Below are positions 1-13,242 of a DNA stretch of 64,000 nucleotides, piece after piece. The stretch's first letter is position 1. Each line of letters begins with the position of its first letter. The notes beneath the pieces were generated by a model. That model did no database searches. It was not told where the DNA came from and saw only the letters and a list, made by a program, of their open reading frames with translations. Origin of the DNA: Mesorhizobium norvegicum (GTDB lineage: Bacteria; Pseudomonadota; Alphaproteobacteria; Rhizobiales; Rhizobiaceae); contig NZ_SMYZ01000070.1 in the NCBI RefSeq assembly GCF_004919685.1, positions 1 through 64,000 on the forward strand, given 5' to 3'. Position numbers and translations under genes: made by a program.

Positions 1-70
1 GAATCTCAACAAGCCTTAGCAGCATTCGACACGGACGAACAGATTGCTCCGGTGCTCTGCTCCGGAGTCT

Positions 71-1222
71 CTAAAGATCAAACAGCGCGATCTTGCGCTT
101 GTCGAACTTGATGCCGATCTCGCCGCGCACAAGCTTGAGCGCTGCCTCGCCGAACACCGCGCGCCGCCAGCCCTGCAGCGCCGGTACGTCTGCATCCTCG
201 CCCTCGGCGGCGATGCGATCGATGTCGTCGCTGGAGGCTAGCACTTTCGAGGCGACGCCTTCCTTTTCGGCGACGATCCGCAGCAGCACCTTCAACAGTT
301 CCGCCGCAGCGCTCGAGCCCTCGGGCGGCTGGAAATTCTTCGGCAGCTTCGGCATCTGCTCCTTGGGCAAGGCAAGCGCGGTGTTGACCGCGCCAAGCAG
401 GGCCGTCGCCGTCGAGGAGCGCTCCCAGCCCTTCGGCGTCGTGCGCAGCTTGCCAAGGGCTGCTGCGTCGCGCGGCGCCTGCTGCGCTACCTCATAGATC
501 GCGTCGTCCTTGAGCACGCGGCCGCGCGGCACGTCGCGTTCGCGCGCTTCGCGCTCGCGCCAAGCCGCCACGCCCTGCACGATCGCCAGTTCCTGCGGTT
601 TGCGCAGCCGCATCTTCAGCCGCTTCCAGGCGTCCTCGGGGTGCGGGTCATAGGTCTCTCGCGAGGTCAGGACCTCCATTTCCTCGTTGAGCCAATGGGC
701 GCGGTTTTCCCGCGCCAGCTCGGCGCTGAGGTGCTGATAGACCTCGATCAGATGGGTGACGTCGGCCAGCGCGTAGTCGAGCTGCTTGTCGGAAAGCGGC
801 CGGTGGCGCCAGTCGGTGAAACGCGACGACTTGTCGAGCCGCGCCCCGGTGATCCGCTGCACGAGCTGATCATAGGAAACACTGTCGCCGAAGCCGCAGA
901 CCATCGCCGCCACTTGAGTGTCGAACACTGGATGCGGAACCAGATCGCCGAGGTGGACGATGATTTCGATGTCCTGCCTAGCGGCGTGGAAGACTTTGAC
1001 CACCGCCTCGTTGGCCATCAGCTTGAAGAACGGCTTCAGGTCGATATCAGGCGACAGCGGATCGATCAGCGCCGTCACGCCGGGTGCGGCCATCTGGATC
1101 AGGCACAGGATCGGCCAAAAGGTCGTTTCTCGAATGAATTCGGTGTCGACGGTGACGAAATCCGACTTTTCGAAAGCGGCGAGAACGGTCTCGAGTTCTT
1201 TCTGGGTGGTGATGACGTGCAT
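71..1222 (-). CDS. rnd: Ribonuclease D
   Basis: 3'-5' exoribonuclease that trims tRNA and other stable RNA precursors in the cytoplasm. The 383-residue protein has the DEDDy exonuclease signature: D26 and E28 in TVDTEF (ExoI), an Asp in FHAARQDIEI (ExoII), and YALAD in ExoIII supplying the Tyr and last Asp. An HRDC-type RNA-binding region follows from about residue 210. Length matches the family (about 375-390). I chose the ATG at 1222; a TTG one codon upstream is possible. It is transcribed away from the following MFS gene by a gap of about 75 bases on the same strand. Confidence 0.95.
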   Translation of the reverse strand: MHVITTQKELETVLAAFEKSDFVTVDTEFIRETTFWPILCLIQMAAPGVTALIDPLSPDIDLKPFFKLMANEAVVKVFHAARQDIEIIVHLGDLVPHPVFDTQVAAMVCGFGDSVSYDQLVQRITGARLDKSSRFTDWRHRPLSDKQLDYALADVTHLIEVYQHLSAELARENRAHWLNEEMEVLTSRETYDPHPEDAWKRLKMRLRKPQELAIVQGVAAWREREARERDVPRGRVLKDDAIYEVAQQAPRDAAALGKLRTTPKGWERSSTATALLGAVNTALALPKEQMPKLPKNFQPPEGSSAAAELLKVLLRIVAEKEGVASKVLASSDDIDRIAAEGEDADVPALQGWRRAVFGEAALKLVRGEIGIKFDKRKIALFDL

Positions 1223-1297
1223 CAAATCGCTTTTGGCAGGAGTAAGGTCTTCCTAGATTTCAGCCGGCGGGGCTTTCGTCAAGCTTTGGCGCCATCG

Positions 1298-2542
1298 TTA
1301 CGACCCCGTCGGCCCGTCGGAATCGCTGTTTCTCTTGGCCAGCCGTGCGAAAACCGTCGAGGTGCGCAAGAGCGCGGTGAAGCGGCTGCGCCTGCCTGCC
1401 GGCACGCCGGACCGGGCCTGCATCCGGTAGAGAATGACGGCGATGAAGATCGCATAGACCACGGCGCTGAACACGAACAGCGCGCTCGGTCCGAAATACT
1501 GCATCGCCGTCGAGGCGGCAAACGGGCCACCAATGGCGCCGAAGGAATAGAACAGCATCAGCGCTGCGTTGATCAGCACGAACTCGCCCGTGTCGGCGCG
1601 ATCGTTGGAATGCGCCGCCGAAAGGGAATAGAGCGGCATGGCGAAACAGCCGAAGATGAAGATGATGATGAAGTTGAGCAGCGGATTGCTGCCGGCGATG
1701 AACACCAGCGCCAGTGCCGAAAGCATCGCGCAGCAGGTCGTTATCAGCAGCACCCGGCGCCGGTCCCAGCGGTCGGAGAGGTAGCCGAGCGGATACTGGA
1801 TGATGGCGCCGCCGAAGATGCCGACGCTGACGAAGGTGACGACATCGGCGACCGACATGCCGATCTGCTCGGCATAGACCGGCGACAACGTGCGAAAGGC
1901 GCTGTTGGTGACGCCGACGGCGATGCAGCCGAAGCAGCCCAGCGGCGAAATCCGCCAGACGCGCGCCAGGTCGAGCTTGACGTCTTCGGGCGGCGTCGGG
2001 TTGGAGCGGTCGCCGAGCGAGACCGGCACCAACGACAAGGTGATCATGATCGACATGATGGCGAAGATAGTGAAGCCGCCGGCGCCGAAGACAGGGATCA
2101 GGAACTGCGCGCCGGTGACGGAGCCGGTGTCGACCATCCGGTAGATCGCCAGCACGCGGGCGCGATCCTTGTTGGCGACGCCGGAATTCAGCCAGCTTTC
2201 GACAATGGTGAACAGCCCGGCAAAGCAGAAGCCGCCGGCAAAGCGCACCGCGCACCACATCACCGGATCGAGAACCAGCACCAGCAGCAAGGTGCCGACC
2301 GAGGCGATCGCCGCCAGCGCCGAAAATGCCCTGATATGGCCGACCGCCTTCATGATGCGGGTGATCGCCAGGCAGCCGAGCAGGAAGCCGGCGAAATAGA
2401 AGGTGCCCATCAGGCCGATGTCGGAAGCGGAAAACCCTTCCTGCGCGCCACGCAGCGCGATCAGCGTGCTCTGCAGCCCATTACCGCCGAGCAGGATGCC
2501 GGCGGCGAGAAGGAGCGGGATCAGTGGGCGGATGGAGGACAT
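1298..2542 (-). CDS. MFS transporter
   Basis: Inner-membrane major facilitator superfamily permease of 414 residues with about twelve hydrophobic segments. It starts at MSSIRPLIPLLL and has a typical loop 2-3 / 8-9 pattern (GYLSDRWDRRRVLL at the start of the C-terminal half). The ATG at 2542 is preferred because it directly opens transmembrane helix 1; the upstream in-frame extension is arginine-rich and unlike a transporter N-terminus. It resembles the YcaD-like branch of sugar/efflux MFS proteins, but the substrate cannot be deduced. It is followed by rnd on the same strand. Confidence 0.85.
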   Translation of the reverse strand: MSSIRPLIPLLLAAGILLGGNGLQSTLIALRGAQEGFSASDIGLMGTFYFAGFLLGCLAITRIMKAVGHIRAFSALAAIASVGTLLLVLVLDPVMWCAVRFAGGFCFAGLFTIVESWLNSGVANKDRARVLAIYRMVDTGSVTGAQFLIPVFGAGGFTIFAIMSIMITLSLVPVSLGDRSNPTPPEDVKLDLARVWRISPLGCFGCIAVGVTNSAFRTLSPVYAEQIGMSVADVVTFVSVGIFGGAIIQYPLGYLSDRWDRRRVLLITTCCAMLSALALVFIAGSNPLLNFIIIFIFGCFAMPLYSLSAAHSNDRADTGEFVLINAALMLFYSFGAIGGPFAASTAMQYFGPSALFVFSAVVYAIFIAVILYRMQARSGVPAGRRSRFTALLRTSTVFARLAKRNSDSDGPTGS

Positions 2543-2670
2543 GAAGCAATCACGTGTCGGTGATCCCTTCTTGAACCATCGTCTTGGCCAATACCAGCGG
2601 CAATTCTTGGCCAACTACAGCGAGGATATGTCCAATTGCTCGTGGAAGGTCTCCCACGTCACGAGAACGG

Positions 2671-3897
2671 TCAAACCTCGCCGGTCTGCGCCGGTATCTT
2701 CTCCCGTGTGGGCTCGGGCACTTCGCCCGCCAATGCGGACTTGCCGTGCGGCGGTGGCCGCCGTCCAAGCGATCCAGCCGTCAGCAGGCTGAGCGCGATG
2801 AACGGGATGCCGATGCCGAAGGCCGAGCGGATGCCCCAATGGTCGGCGACAAATCCGAGCAGTGGCGGGCCAAGCAGGAAGGCGACGAAGGATATTTGCG
2901 ACAGCGCCGCGACATTGATTGCCGCGGGGCGATCTGTTCGCTGTGCGGCCGCCGAAATCGCCAGCGGGAAGAGGGCGCTGGTGCCGATACCCAGCAGGGC
3001 GAAACCCAGCAGGGACAGCAACGGGGCAGGCGACAGGAAGACGAGCAGCACGCCAGTCGCCATGCTCGCCAACAGCACGCGCGCCACGCCGCTTGGCGAG
3101 TAGCGGTCGACGAAGCTGTCGGCGAAGAAACGCGTGGTTGCTTGCGAGAACGCAAACAGCGCTACCGTGAACCCGGCGACAAACGGGCCGGATTCGAACA
3201 CGGTGCGCATATAGATCGCCGACCAGTCGATGCTGGCGCCTTCCATCAGCATTGCCGACAGTGTCACCGCGACGAGGACGAGGATTGGCAGTGTCGGCCT
3301 TGCCAGCGCGGGGGCCTTGTCACCGTTGCCGGCGAAGCGGCTCGGCGCTGGTTCGTAGCCGCCGAGAAACAGCGTCACCGATGCCGCGACCATGGGCACG
3401 ACAATCGCCAGGTGCAATTGCGGCGACACGCCGAGATGCGCCAGCGCCGCGCCGAACAGACCTGCGCCGAAGAAGCCCATGCTCCAGAATGAGTGGGCCC
3501 GGTTCATGATGCGGCGTTTGAGCAGGAATTCGGTTCTATCAGCTTCGACATTGAGGATGATTTCGATGCTGCCGATCATCAGGCCGACCGGAACGAGCAG
3601 CAGGAACAAGGCGAGGGGTCCCGGCGCATGCACCGCGATGGCATAGGCTGCGGCCACCAGCGGAACCAGCCCGAGCAGCGCGCGTCGGAAACCGACGCGC
3701 TCCAGTACCGGCGTTGCCAGGGTAAGCGCGGTCAAGGTGCCGATCGGTGTGCCGATCAGGCTAAGCCCGAGCGTGCCATCCTGGATGTTCATGGCGTGCT
3801 TGATGTCGGGCAGCCGCGGAAAAATGTTGCCCATGGCAAACGAATAGATCGCAAACCCGGCATAGACCCGGTGTTGGGGAGCGAGGTTGAGGCCCAT
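2671..3897 (-). CDS. MFS transporter, divergent from DeoR regulator
   Basis: A 408-residue MFS permease resembling the YbjJ group: N-terminus MGLNLAPQHRVYAGFAIYSF, then FPRLPDIKHAM between helices 1 and 2. The long upstream open frame is rejected because it reads through the divergent regulator. ATG at 3897 leaves a 120-base divergent intergenic region with the DeoR gene at 4018. That region carries phased TGCA repeats, so this transporter is the likely regulatory target and may move a sugar or sugar derivative (inferred from DeoR family habits). The C-terminus is Pro/Arg/Glu-rich and cytoplasmic. Confidence 0.85.
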   Translation of the reverse strand: MGLNLAPQHRVYAGFAIYSFAMGNIFPRLPDIKHAMNIQDGTLGLSLIGTPIGTLTALTLATPVLERVGFRRALLGLVPLVAAAYAIAVHAPGPLALFLLLVPVGLMIGSIEIILNVEADRTEFLLKRRIMNRAHSFWSMGFFGAGLFGAALAHLGVSPQLHLAIVVPMVAASVTLFLGGYEPAPSRFAGNGDKAPALARPTLPILVLVAVTLSAMLMEGASIDWSAIYMRTVFESGPFVAGFTVALFAFSQATTRFFADSFVDRYSPSGVARVLLASMATGVLLVFLSPAPLLSLLGFALLGIGTSALFPLAISAAAQRTDRPAAINVAALSQISFVAFLLGPPLLGFVADHWGIRSAFGIGIPFIALSLLTAGSLGRRPPPHGKSALAGEVPEPTREKIPAQTGEV

Positions 3898-3962
3898 GGC
3901 GCGGTGCTTTCGATGAAAAGGAAGCCGGTGGCTGGCTGTCCGGCAACGGGAGTCCTGTCTCC

Positions 3963-4017
3963 TTGCATAAACGTGCAAAACATGCAAGAACGTGCACAAA
4001 CAAAACGGAACCATGCA
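3963..4017. promoter_or_regulatory. Phased TGCA repeats, probable DeoR operator
   Basis: TGCA cores occur at 3964, 3974, 3983, 3993 and 4014, that is one helical turn apart with one turn skipped. The middle three lie in near-identical hexamers CGTGCA, CATGCA, CGTGCA. DeoR-family repressors often bind arrays of short repeats spaced about 10 bp. The array lies between the divergent MFS gene and the DeoR gene, abutting the DeoR start codon. The operator role is inferred. Confidence 0.6.
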
Positions 4018-4776
4018 ATGCTGACAGATGAGCGGCATCGAATCATCCGCGACCGCCTGGCGGCGGAGGGAAGTGTGTTGGCCGGTGAACTGGCGACCCG
4101 CTTCGGCGTTTCGGAGGACACCGTCCGCCGCGACCTGAGGGAGCTGGCGAAGTCCGGTCAATGCCGCCGCGTCTATGGCGGCGCGGTCGCACCGGCGCCG
4201 TTCGCAGATGCTCCCATCAGCCTGCGCGGTGGTCACGCCGTTGAGGAGAAGATGCGGCTGGCAAGCGCGGCTGTCGCGCTGCTTTCCTCTGGGCAGTCCT
4301 TGTTTATCGACGGCGGCAGCACCAACGCCGCTCTCGCCAGGGCCATTCCACACGACCTCGAGCTGACCATCGCTACCAATTCGCTAAGTGTTGCCTCGGC
4401 CCTCTCCGATCACGCCCTGGTTGAGTTGATCGTGCTCGGCGGAAGGTTCGTCCGCGACCTAGGAACCTGCGTCGGCGCCGACACGCTGGCCGCCGTCGCG
4501 CAGCTTGGCGCCGATCTGTTTTTCCTGGGCTCTTGCGGTCTCGACGCTACGCGTGGCGTAACGGCTTTCGATCCGGCCGAGGCCGAGGTCAAGCGGGCCA
4601 TGGCTCGAAACAGCGCCGGCATTGTCGTTGCCGTGACCGACGACAAGCTGGCAACCGCGGCGCCCTATCGCGTCGCCGGGGCCGAGGCGATCCGCCATCT
4701 GGTGGTCGAAAAGACCGCACCGGCCGCAATCCTTGCGGATTTCCAGCGTCAGGGCGCCGAAATCCACTTCGCATGA
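4018..4776 (+). CDS. DeoR/GlpR family transcriptional regulator
   Basis: A 252-residue repressor. The N-terminal DeoR winged helix (residues about 1-60) includes VLAGELATRFGVSEDTVRRDLREL. The C-terminal sugar-phosphate-sensing domain, related to ribose-5-phosphate isomerase, carries IDGGSTNAALA, the TNSL segment and the FLGSCGLDATRGVT loop. Start ATG at 4018 begins the usual MLTDERHRII; the open frame extends further upstream but without homology. Its ligand is probably a phosphorylated sugar (family knowledge). It is divergent from the MFS gene at 3897 and probably represses both from the TGCA array. Confidence 0.92.
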   Translation: MLTDERHRIIRDRLAAEGSVLAGELATRFGVSEDTVRRDLRELAKSGQCRRVYGGAVAPAPFADAPISLRGGHAVEEKMRLASAAVALLSSGQSLFIDGGSTNAALARAIPHDLELTIATNSLSVASALSDHALVELIVLGGRFVRDLGTCVGADTLAAVAQLGADLFFLGSCGLDATRGVTAFDPAEAEVKRAMARNSAGIVVAVTDDKLATAAPYRVAGAEAIRHLVVEKTAPAAILADFQRQGAEIHFA

Positions 4777-4971
4777 AGGTGGGGCGAGACGGGGCCGGTC
4801 ACGGCACTTTGGTTTCGGGTTCGGCCGAAGTCCCGGGCTGAAGGCGAAAGAAGCGCACGCGACCTGCTTGCCTTGACAAATCCGGCCTCCCATGCGCTTT
4901 TCGCGCAAATTTCAGGGCCGGGCCGTGATGCCTCGGCCCGCAACCCAGCACCCCGGACTTTACCAATGACA

Positions 4972-6762
<1,791 letters not shown>

Positions 6763-6825
6763 TCGCGCTCTGGCGATGCTTTAAAGAACCGCCCGAACCG
6801 ATCTTTCGATTCGCTAATCCCAACA

Positions 6826-6854
6826 AAAAGCCCGGCATCGCTGCCGGGCTTTTC
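6826..6854. terminator. Bidirectional intrinsic terminator
   Basis: GCCCGGCA and TGCCGGGC form a GC-rich 8-bp stem around TCGC, flanked by AAAA on the left and TTTT on the right. It can therefore end both aspS and the convergent gene ending at 6875. Confidence 0.85.
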
Positions 6855-6874
6855 GCATATTGGGATCGCGTCGA

Positions 6875-8065
6875 TCAGTCTTCGTTGGCCTTGACGGTGA
6901 CGCCGAGCGTCTTCGGCAGGTCGAGCGGGTTGGACATGGCGCCCGCCATGATCAGCGCGAACGGCACCGATGCCGGCGGCTCGGCCGAGACTTCGAGGCT
7001 CTTCGGATCGTCGAGATACTTGCTGACCGCGGCCGTGACCTGTGCCGTCAGCTCGGGATTGTTGAGCTGCGCCATGCCGAACGGCACGATCGCCTTGGCC
7101 TGGTTGGCGATGTCCTTGCCGGACATGCCTTGCTGCTTGCCGACATAGTCCAGCACCTTGTTGGTCAGCGAATCGTCGTCGAAGCGGATCGAGGCGCTGT
7201 TGAACGACAGCTGCTGCAACAGGCCGAGCATCGCCATGCCTTGTGCCGAATTGTCGGCGCCTTCAGACTGTACCGCCATCTTCTTCTGCATTTCCTGCAG
7301 CGACTTGATGAAGTCCATCGTGTAGCCGCCAAGATCGAAGGTCATGCCGAGCGTGCCGGCATTCTCGACGGAGATGTCGTATTTCGACAGTTCCATCTTG
7401 CCGTCCGTGGGCTGCCAGGTGCCGGCCATCTCGAGATTGCCCGCGATGTTCTGGTAGCCGAGCGCGTTGATGACTTCCTTGGACTTGGGGTCGTCGACCA
7501 GCGTCAGGTCGGCGTTGAACTTTTCCGTGGTGGCGGTGAATTCCATCGCCTTGCCGTCCGCCGGCGGCGTGATCTCGATGGCAAGCCCGTCCATCGAGAA
7601 GGCGGTCTTGTCGGCGACCTTGACGGTCATGTTCGAGAGTTCGGCGGACTTGTACATCATCAGCGAACCCAGCGGGCTGGTGGCTCCATCCGCCGGAACC
7701 GTCATGTCGTGGATGACGAAGGGGCTGAGATCGAGGGTGACGCCGTCCTTGCTGTGCTCGAAGGCAGCCGTCGACACGGTGGCGATGTCATAGCCGCCAT
7801 TTGCCTCGGTGACGCCTTCGAGTTTGACGTCGCCGATGGTGAGCGCTTCCTTTTCCGCCGCCGGTTTGATGGCAACGCCCTGCAGCACCATGCTGGTGTT
7901 GTCACCGGTCACGCCGGTCCAGGTGATGTCGACGCCCTGGGCGGACAGTGCCGCCTTCAGCCGGTCGGCGACGGCCGCATCCTGGGCGAGGGCGGCGTTG
8001 AGCGGCAGCGTGAGCAAGAAGGTCGAAAAGGCGAATTTCTGGAGAGTTGAGCGTTTGATTGTCAT
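6875..8065 (-). CDS. Exported protein of unknown function
   Basis: A 396-residue protein with a clear Sec signal peptide (MTIKRSTLQKFAFSTFLLTLPLNAALAQ, probable cleavage after ALA). The rest is soluble, rich in beta-type alternation and conserved in tone with repeated GxxxxL/VxL stretches; it should be periplasmic or surface-attached. ATG at 8065 is preferred over the ORF's upstream ATG because it opens the signal peptide and has AGGGA upstream. I do not recognise a named domain; the layered beta pattern is vaguely AsmA- or DUF2125-like, but that is weak. It is convergent with aspS. Confidence 0.7.
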   Translation of the reverse strand: MTIKRSTLQKFAFSTFLLTLPLNAALAQDAAVADRLKAALSAQGVDITWTGVTGDNTSMVLQGVAIKPAAEKEALTIGDVKLEGVTEANGGYDIATVSTAAFEHSKDGVTLDLSPFVIHDMTVPADGATSPLGSLMMYKSAELSNMTVKVADKTAFSMDGLAIEITPPADGKAMEFTATTEKFNADLTLVDDPKSKEVINALGYQNIAGNLEMAGTWQPTDGKMELSKYDISVENAGTLGMTFDLGGYTMDFIKSLQEMQKKMAVQSEGADNSAQGMAMLGLLQQLSFNSASIRFDDDSLTNKVLDYVGKQQGMSGKDIANQAKAIVPFGMAQLNNPELTAQVTAAVSKYLDDPKSLEVSAEPPASVPFALIMAGAMSNPLDLPKTLGVTVKANED

Positions 8066-8392
8066 CGCAAGGTCCCTGAGAGTGTCCTGAAATTGTTTTT
8101 CAATTCTTTGCGCCATCACCATTCCGTGACGAACTGGACGGGAAAAAGGCGTGTCCCGGCACAATGGTCAAAAATCACGGTGAAAGGCAAACTCGATCCC
8201 ACCGTCTTTGCGCAAACCGGTGAATTTGTCATGAAGAGCCGGTTGCCTGATATCGTCGCGCTTGGCCATAGAACCCGCATGTAACAGGCTGATGTTGGTC
8301 GACATCGTCAAGTGTATGGTTTCATGTTGCAGAAGGGCCGGTATATCCGCCTGCCTCTTGCCGCGAATCATCGGCTCGGCTAGTCCCAGCCC
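8066..8392. other. Divergent intergenic region
   Basis: This 327-base region lies between the exported-protein gene (leftward) and parC (rightward). It must carry promoters for both. I see no convincing ORF, RNA gene or repeat; open frames here lack recognisable homology. Confidence 0.5.
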
Positions 8393-10645
<2,253 letters not shown>

Positions 10646-10646
10646 C

Positions 10647-10803
10647 CAATCTCCCCCCTTGAGGGGGAGATGTCGCCGAAGGCGACAGATGGGGTCGGAA
10701 CGTCCTGACGCGACCTCCTATCGCAGACGAAGGAGGCTAGCGCTTCATGAGCGGCGACCCCCTCTGGCCTGCCGGCCATCTCCCCCTCGAGGGGGGAGAT
10801 ACC
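10647..10803. repeat. Rhizobial palindromic intergenic repeat
   Basis: A composite of palindromes begins right after the parC stop: CTCCCCCTTGAGGGGGAG, then TGTCGCCGAAGGCGACA, and at the right end CATCTCCCCCTCGAGGGG. The two ends are inverted relative to each other. Elements with this sequence are, from memory, abundant in Mesorhizobium and related genomes (RIME-like); copy number cannot be checked here. Confidence 0.75.
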
Positions 10804-10880
10804 AACCATTTGGACTATCGTCACGATTGCTGCACTATATCAGTGCATAAGCGGGAAGGGTCTTCGGGAGAGGCAGGCGT

Positions 10881-12095
10881 TTGAAGGAATCCAGAATCCA
10901 GAAACCGGAACGGCACCAGCGCCTGTTCGGCCTGTCGACGCCGCTGCGGGCCGCCGTCATTCCGCCGCTGTCGGCGGCGCGCTGGCTGCTGGTGCTGATC
11001 GTCGCCGCCGGCGTCTATTTCTTCCACGGCTTCCTGTTTCCTGTGCTGGCGGCGCTCGTCATCGCTTTCGCCAGCTGGCCGCTCTACCGGCGCCTGCTCG
11101 TTGCAGTCAGCGGCAACCGCACCATGGCCGCGACCTTTGCCATCCTCTTCATCCTCGCCTTCCTGGTGATACCGATCGCGCTGGCCGGCACCTACGCGAT
11201 CAACGAGGTTCGCGAGTGGGTCGCCTGGGCGATCGAGACCAACCGTCACGGTGCGGTGACACCGCACTGGATCGCCACCATGCCCGTCGTGGGCGAGTGG
11301 TTGAACGAGCAGTGGACGACCAATTTTGGCCATCCCGGCGGCATTGGTGAGCTGATCCAGCTGGTCAGCGGCGCCAACATCGGCAGCATCTATCGCGGCG
11401 TGCTGGCCGCCGGCGGCAGCGCTTTCGGCCTGCTGTTGACGCTGCTGTTCATGATGATCGCGCTGTTCTTCGCCTATCGCGACGGCGAGCATTTTGCCGG
11501 CCAGGTCGACCGCCTCGGCGAACGCATCCTGCCGACCAGATGGGAGCGAATCTCGCGCGTCGTGCCGGCGACGATCTCGTCGACGGTGACCGGCATGACC
11601 GTCATCGCCATCGGCGAAGGCCTGGTGCTGGGCATTGCCTACTGGCTGGCCGGCGTACCGTCGCCGGTGACACTCGGCGCCCTGACCGGCGTCATGGCGC
11701 TGATCCCCGGCGGTGCACCACTATCCTTCACGCTGGTCTCGATCTATCTCGCCGCCAGCGGGTCGCCGATGGCCGGGCTGGCGCTGTTCCTCTGGGGCGC
11801 GGTCGAACTGTTCATCGTTGACAAGACACTGCGCCCGAAACTCGTCGGCGGGCCGATAAAACTGCCCTTCCTGCCAACCTTTTTCGGTCTGATCGGCGGC
11901 GTCAAGACCATGGGTTTTCTCGGCCTGTTCATCGGTCCGGTGCTGATGGCCCTGCTGGTCGCGATCTGGCGCGAATGGCTGCGCGAGGTGGAACTGGCCG
12001 ATGAAATCGTCCCAGGCTCGCCAGCCGAAATCGAATCCGGCCCGCAAATCGAGGCCTTGCCGGAACCTGACGTGGCGAAGAAGGCCAGCGCCTGA
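10881..12095 (+). CDS. AI-2E family transporter (PerM/TqsA-like)
   Basis: A 404-residue inner-membrane protein of the AI-2E/UPF0118 exporter family, which also includes Na+/H+ antiporters and PerM-like proteins; substrate unassigned. Transmembrane pairs lie at about residues 30-75 and 85-115. A hydrophilic periplasmic loop (120-180) is followed by the conserved segment GVMALIPGGAPL and the GPVLMALLVAIWREW end. The start is TTG at 10881, with GGGAGAGG about 10 bases upstream. The protein ends in a Pro/Glu-rich tail. Palindromic repeats lie on both sides of the gene. Confidence 0.88.
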   Translation: MKESRIQKPERHQRLFGLSTPLRAAVIPPLSAARWLLVLIVAAGVYFFHGFLFPVLAALVIAFASWPLYRRLLVAVSGNRTMAATFAILFILAFLVIPIALAGTYAINEVREWVAWAIETNRHGAVTPHWIATMPVVGEWLNEQWTTNFGHPGGIGELIQLVSGANIGSIYRGVLAAGGSAFGLLLTLLFMMIALFFAYRDGEHFAGQVDRLGERILPTRWERISRVVPATISSTVTGMTVIAIGEGLVLGIAYWLAGVPSPVTLGALTGVMALIPGGAPLSFTLVSIYLAASGSPMAGLALFLWGAVELFIVDKTLRPKLVGGPIKLPFLPTFFGLIGGVKTMGFLGLFIGPVLMALLVAIWREWLREVELADEIVPGSPAEIESGPQIEALPEPDVAKKASA

Positions 12096-12096
12096 T

Positions 12097-12205
12097 CTAG
12101 AGCAATTCCAGGAAAAGTGTGAAACGGTTTTCCGTCCGGAATTGCGTCAAAACAAAGAGTTAGAGCGTTTCACCGTTTCCGTGAAACGGTGAAATGCTCT
12201 CGAAA
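12097..12205. repeat. Double-hairpin rhizobial intergenic repeat
   Basis: Two hairpins lie in tandem just after the transporter stop. The first is GCAATTCC (12102-12109) pairing with GGAATTGC (12138-12145), with inner arms GGAAAA/TTTTCC. The second spans 12162-12200 with 18-base arms differing at one position. This unit is, from memory, highly repeated in Mesorhizobium intergenic regions. It may also end transcription of the upstream gene. Confidence 0.75.
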
Positions 12206-12216
12206 GCCGGCCTGCG

Positions 12217-13113
12217 CTACACCGGATGATGCACCGCAAGGTCGGCACGGCGCTTGCGCCCTTCATGCAGTTGCCAGAGCGAATGCGCAATCAGCGTGAC
12301 GATCAGGATGGCGCCGCCGATCAGGCTGTTGCGCGACGGCGTCTCGGCAAAGATCATCCATACCCAGACCGGCGCCAAAACCGTTTCCAGGAGATAGAAC
12401 ATCGCCACCTCGGGACCTGAGATGTATTTCGGCCCGTTGGCGAGGCAGAAGAACGCTATCGGCATGATGACGGCACCGTTGAGGATGATCCACCATGGCG
12501 CCTCCACCTGAAAGCCGGTCTTCGAAACCATGAAGGCGGCGACGGCGAAAGGCAGCACCACCCCGATCAGCGCGGTGAAGCCCATATCCTTGCCGCTCGC
12601 CCGCGAAATGGTGATGGCGCAGGCGACGCACAGGGCCGAGCACAAGGCCATGATGTCGCCGAACAGATATCCGTTGCCGATGGAGTCGCCGACGATGATG
12701 GCAATCCCAATGATCATCAATGCCAGCGCCACCATTGTCAGCGGCCGTGGCCGCTCCTTCAGGAACAGCCAGGAAAGCAGCGCCGAGAACATGGTGGTGA
12801 AGGCGAGGATGAAGACGAGATCGGCGGTCGAGGTGTTGTAGACGGCGGTAATGAAGGCGATCGAGCCGAGCCCGTAGAGCGTTGCTACCGCAAGTCCCAG
12901 CCGTCCGGGAACGAGTTGTGGCGCCCTGTCGCTCAACGAGCGCCACACCATCCAAATGACAAGCCCGGCAAGAACGGTGCAGCCGGTGCGCAGCAGCAAG
13001 ATCGTCCACGCATCGCCATGGGCGAGGCGGATCAGCGGGATGTCCACGGTCAGCGTCAGTCCGCCAAAAGCGGTGAGCAGAAGTCCTTTGGTGTGAGCAT
13101 CGTGAGGCGACAT
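12217..13113 (-). CDS. DMT (EamA) family transporter
   Basis: A 298-residue inner-membrane protein made of two EamA repeats, giving ten hydrophobic segments; for example LLLTAFGGLTLTVDIPLIRL in the first and LIGVVLPFAVAAFMV in the second. Length is typical of RhaT/EamA exporters of metabolites. The ATG at 13113 opens MSPHDAHTKGLLL; the frame continues upstream without a transporter-like sequence. The tail is HEGRKRRADLAVHHPV. Substrate unknown. It lies downstream of bpt on the same strand with about 130 bases between. Confidence 0.88.
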   Translation of the reverse strand: MSPHDAHTKGLLLTAFGGLTLTVDIPLIRLAHGDAWTILLLRTGCTVLAGLVIWMVWRSLSDRAPQLVPGRLGLAVATLYGLGSIAFITAVYNTSTADLVFILAFTTMFSALLSWLFLKERPRPLTMVALALMIIGIAIIVGDSIGNGYLFGDIMALCSALCVACAITISRASGKDMGFTALIGVVLPFAVAAFMVSKTGFQVEAPWWIILNGAVIMPIAFFCLANGPKYISGPEVAMFYLLETVLAPVWVWMIFAETPSRNSLIGGAILIVTLIAHSLWQLHEGRKRRADLAVHHPV

Positions 13114-13242
13114 GCAGCGGCTTTCGCAATGAATTCGGGAGAGGATGGCGGATCGGCGCAATCGCACGCTCTCCGCCCACCAGCGGAAAGACCGGCATCA
13201 TCTCAGTTGAAAATGTTTAGGCCCGGACTTGGGAAAGGATAG

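Noticed and set aside
641..2563. A 640-codon open frame on the plus strand opposite rnd and the MFS gene.
   Set aside because: Low-complexity Arg/Asp/His/Gln-rich product without homology; it is the antisense shadow of GC-rich coding DNA.
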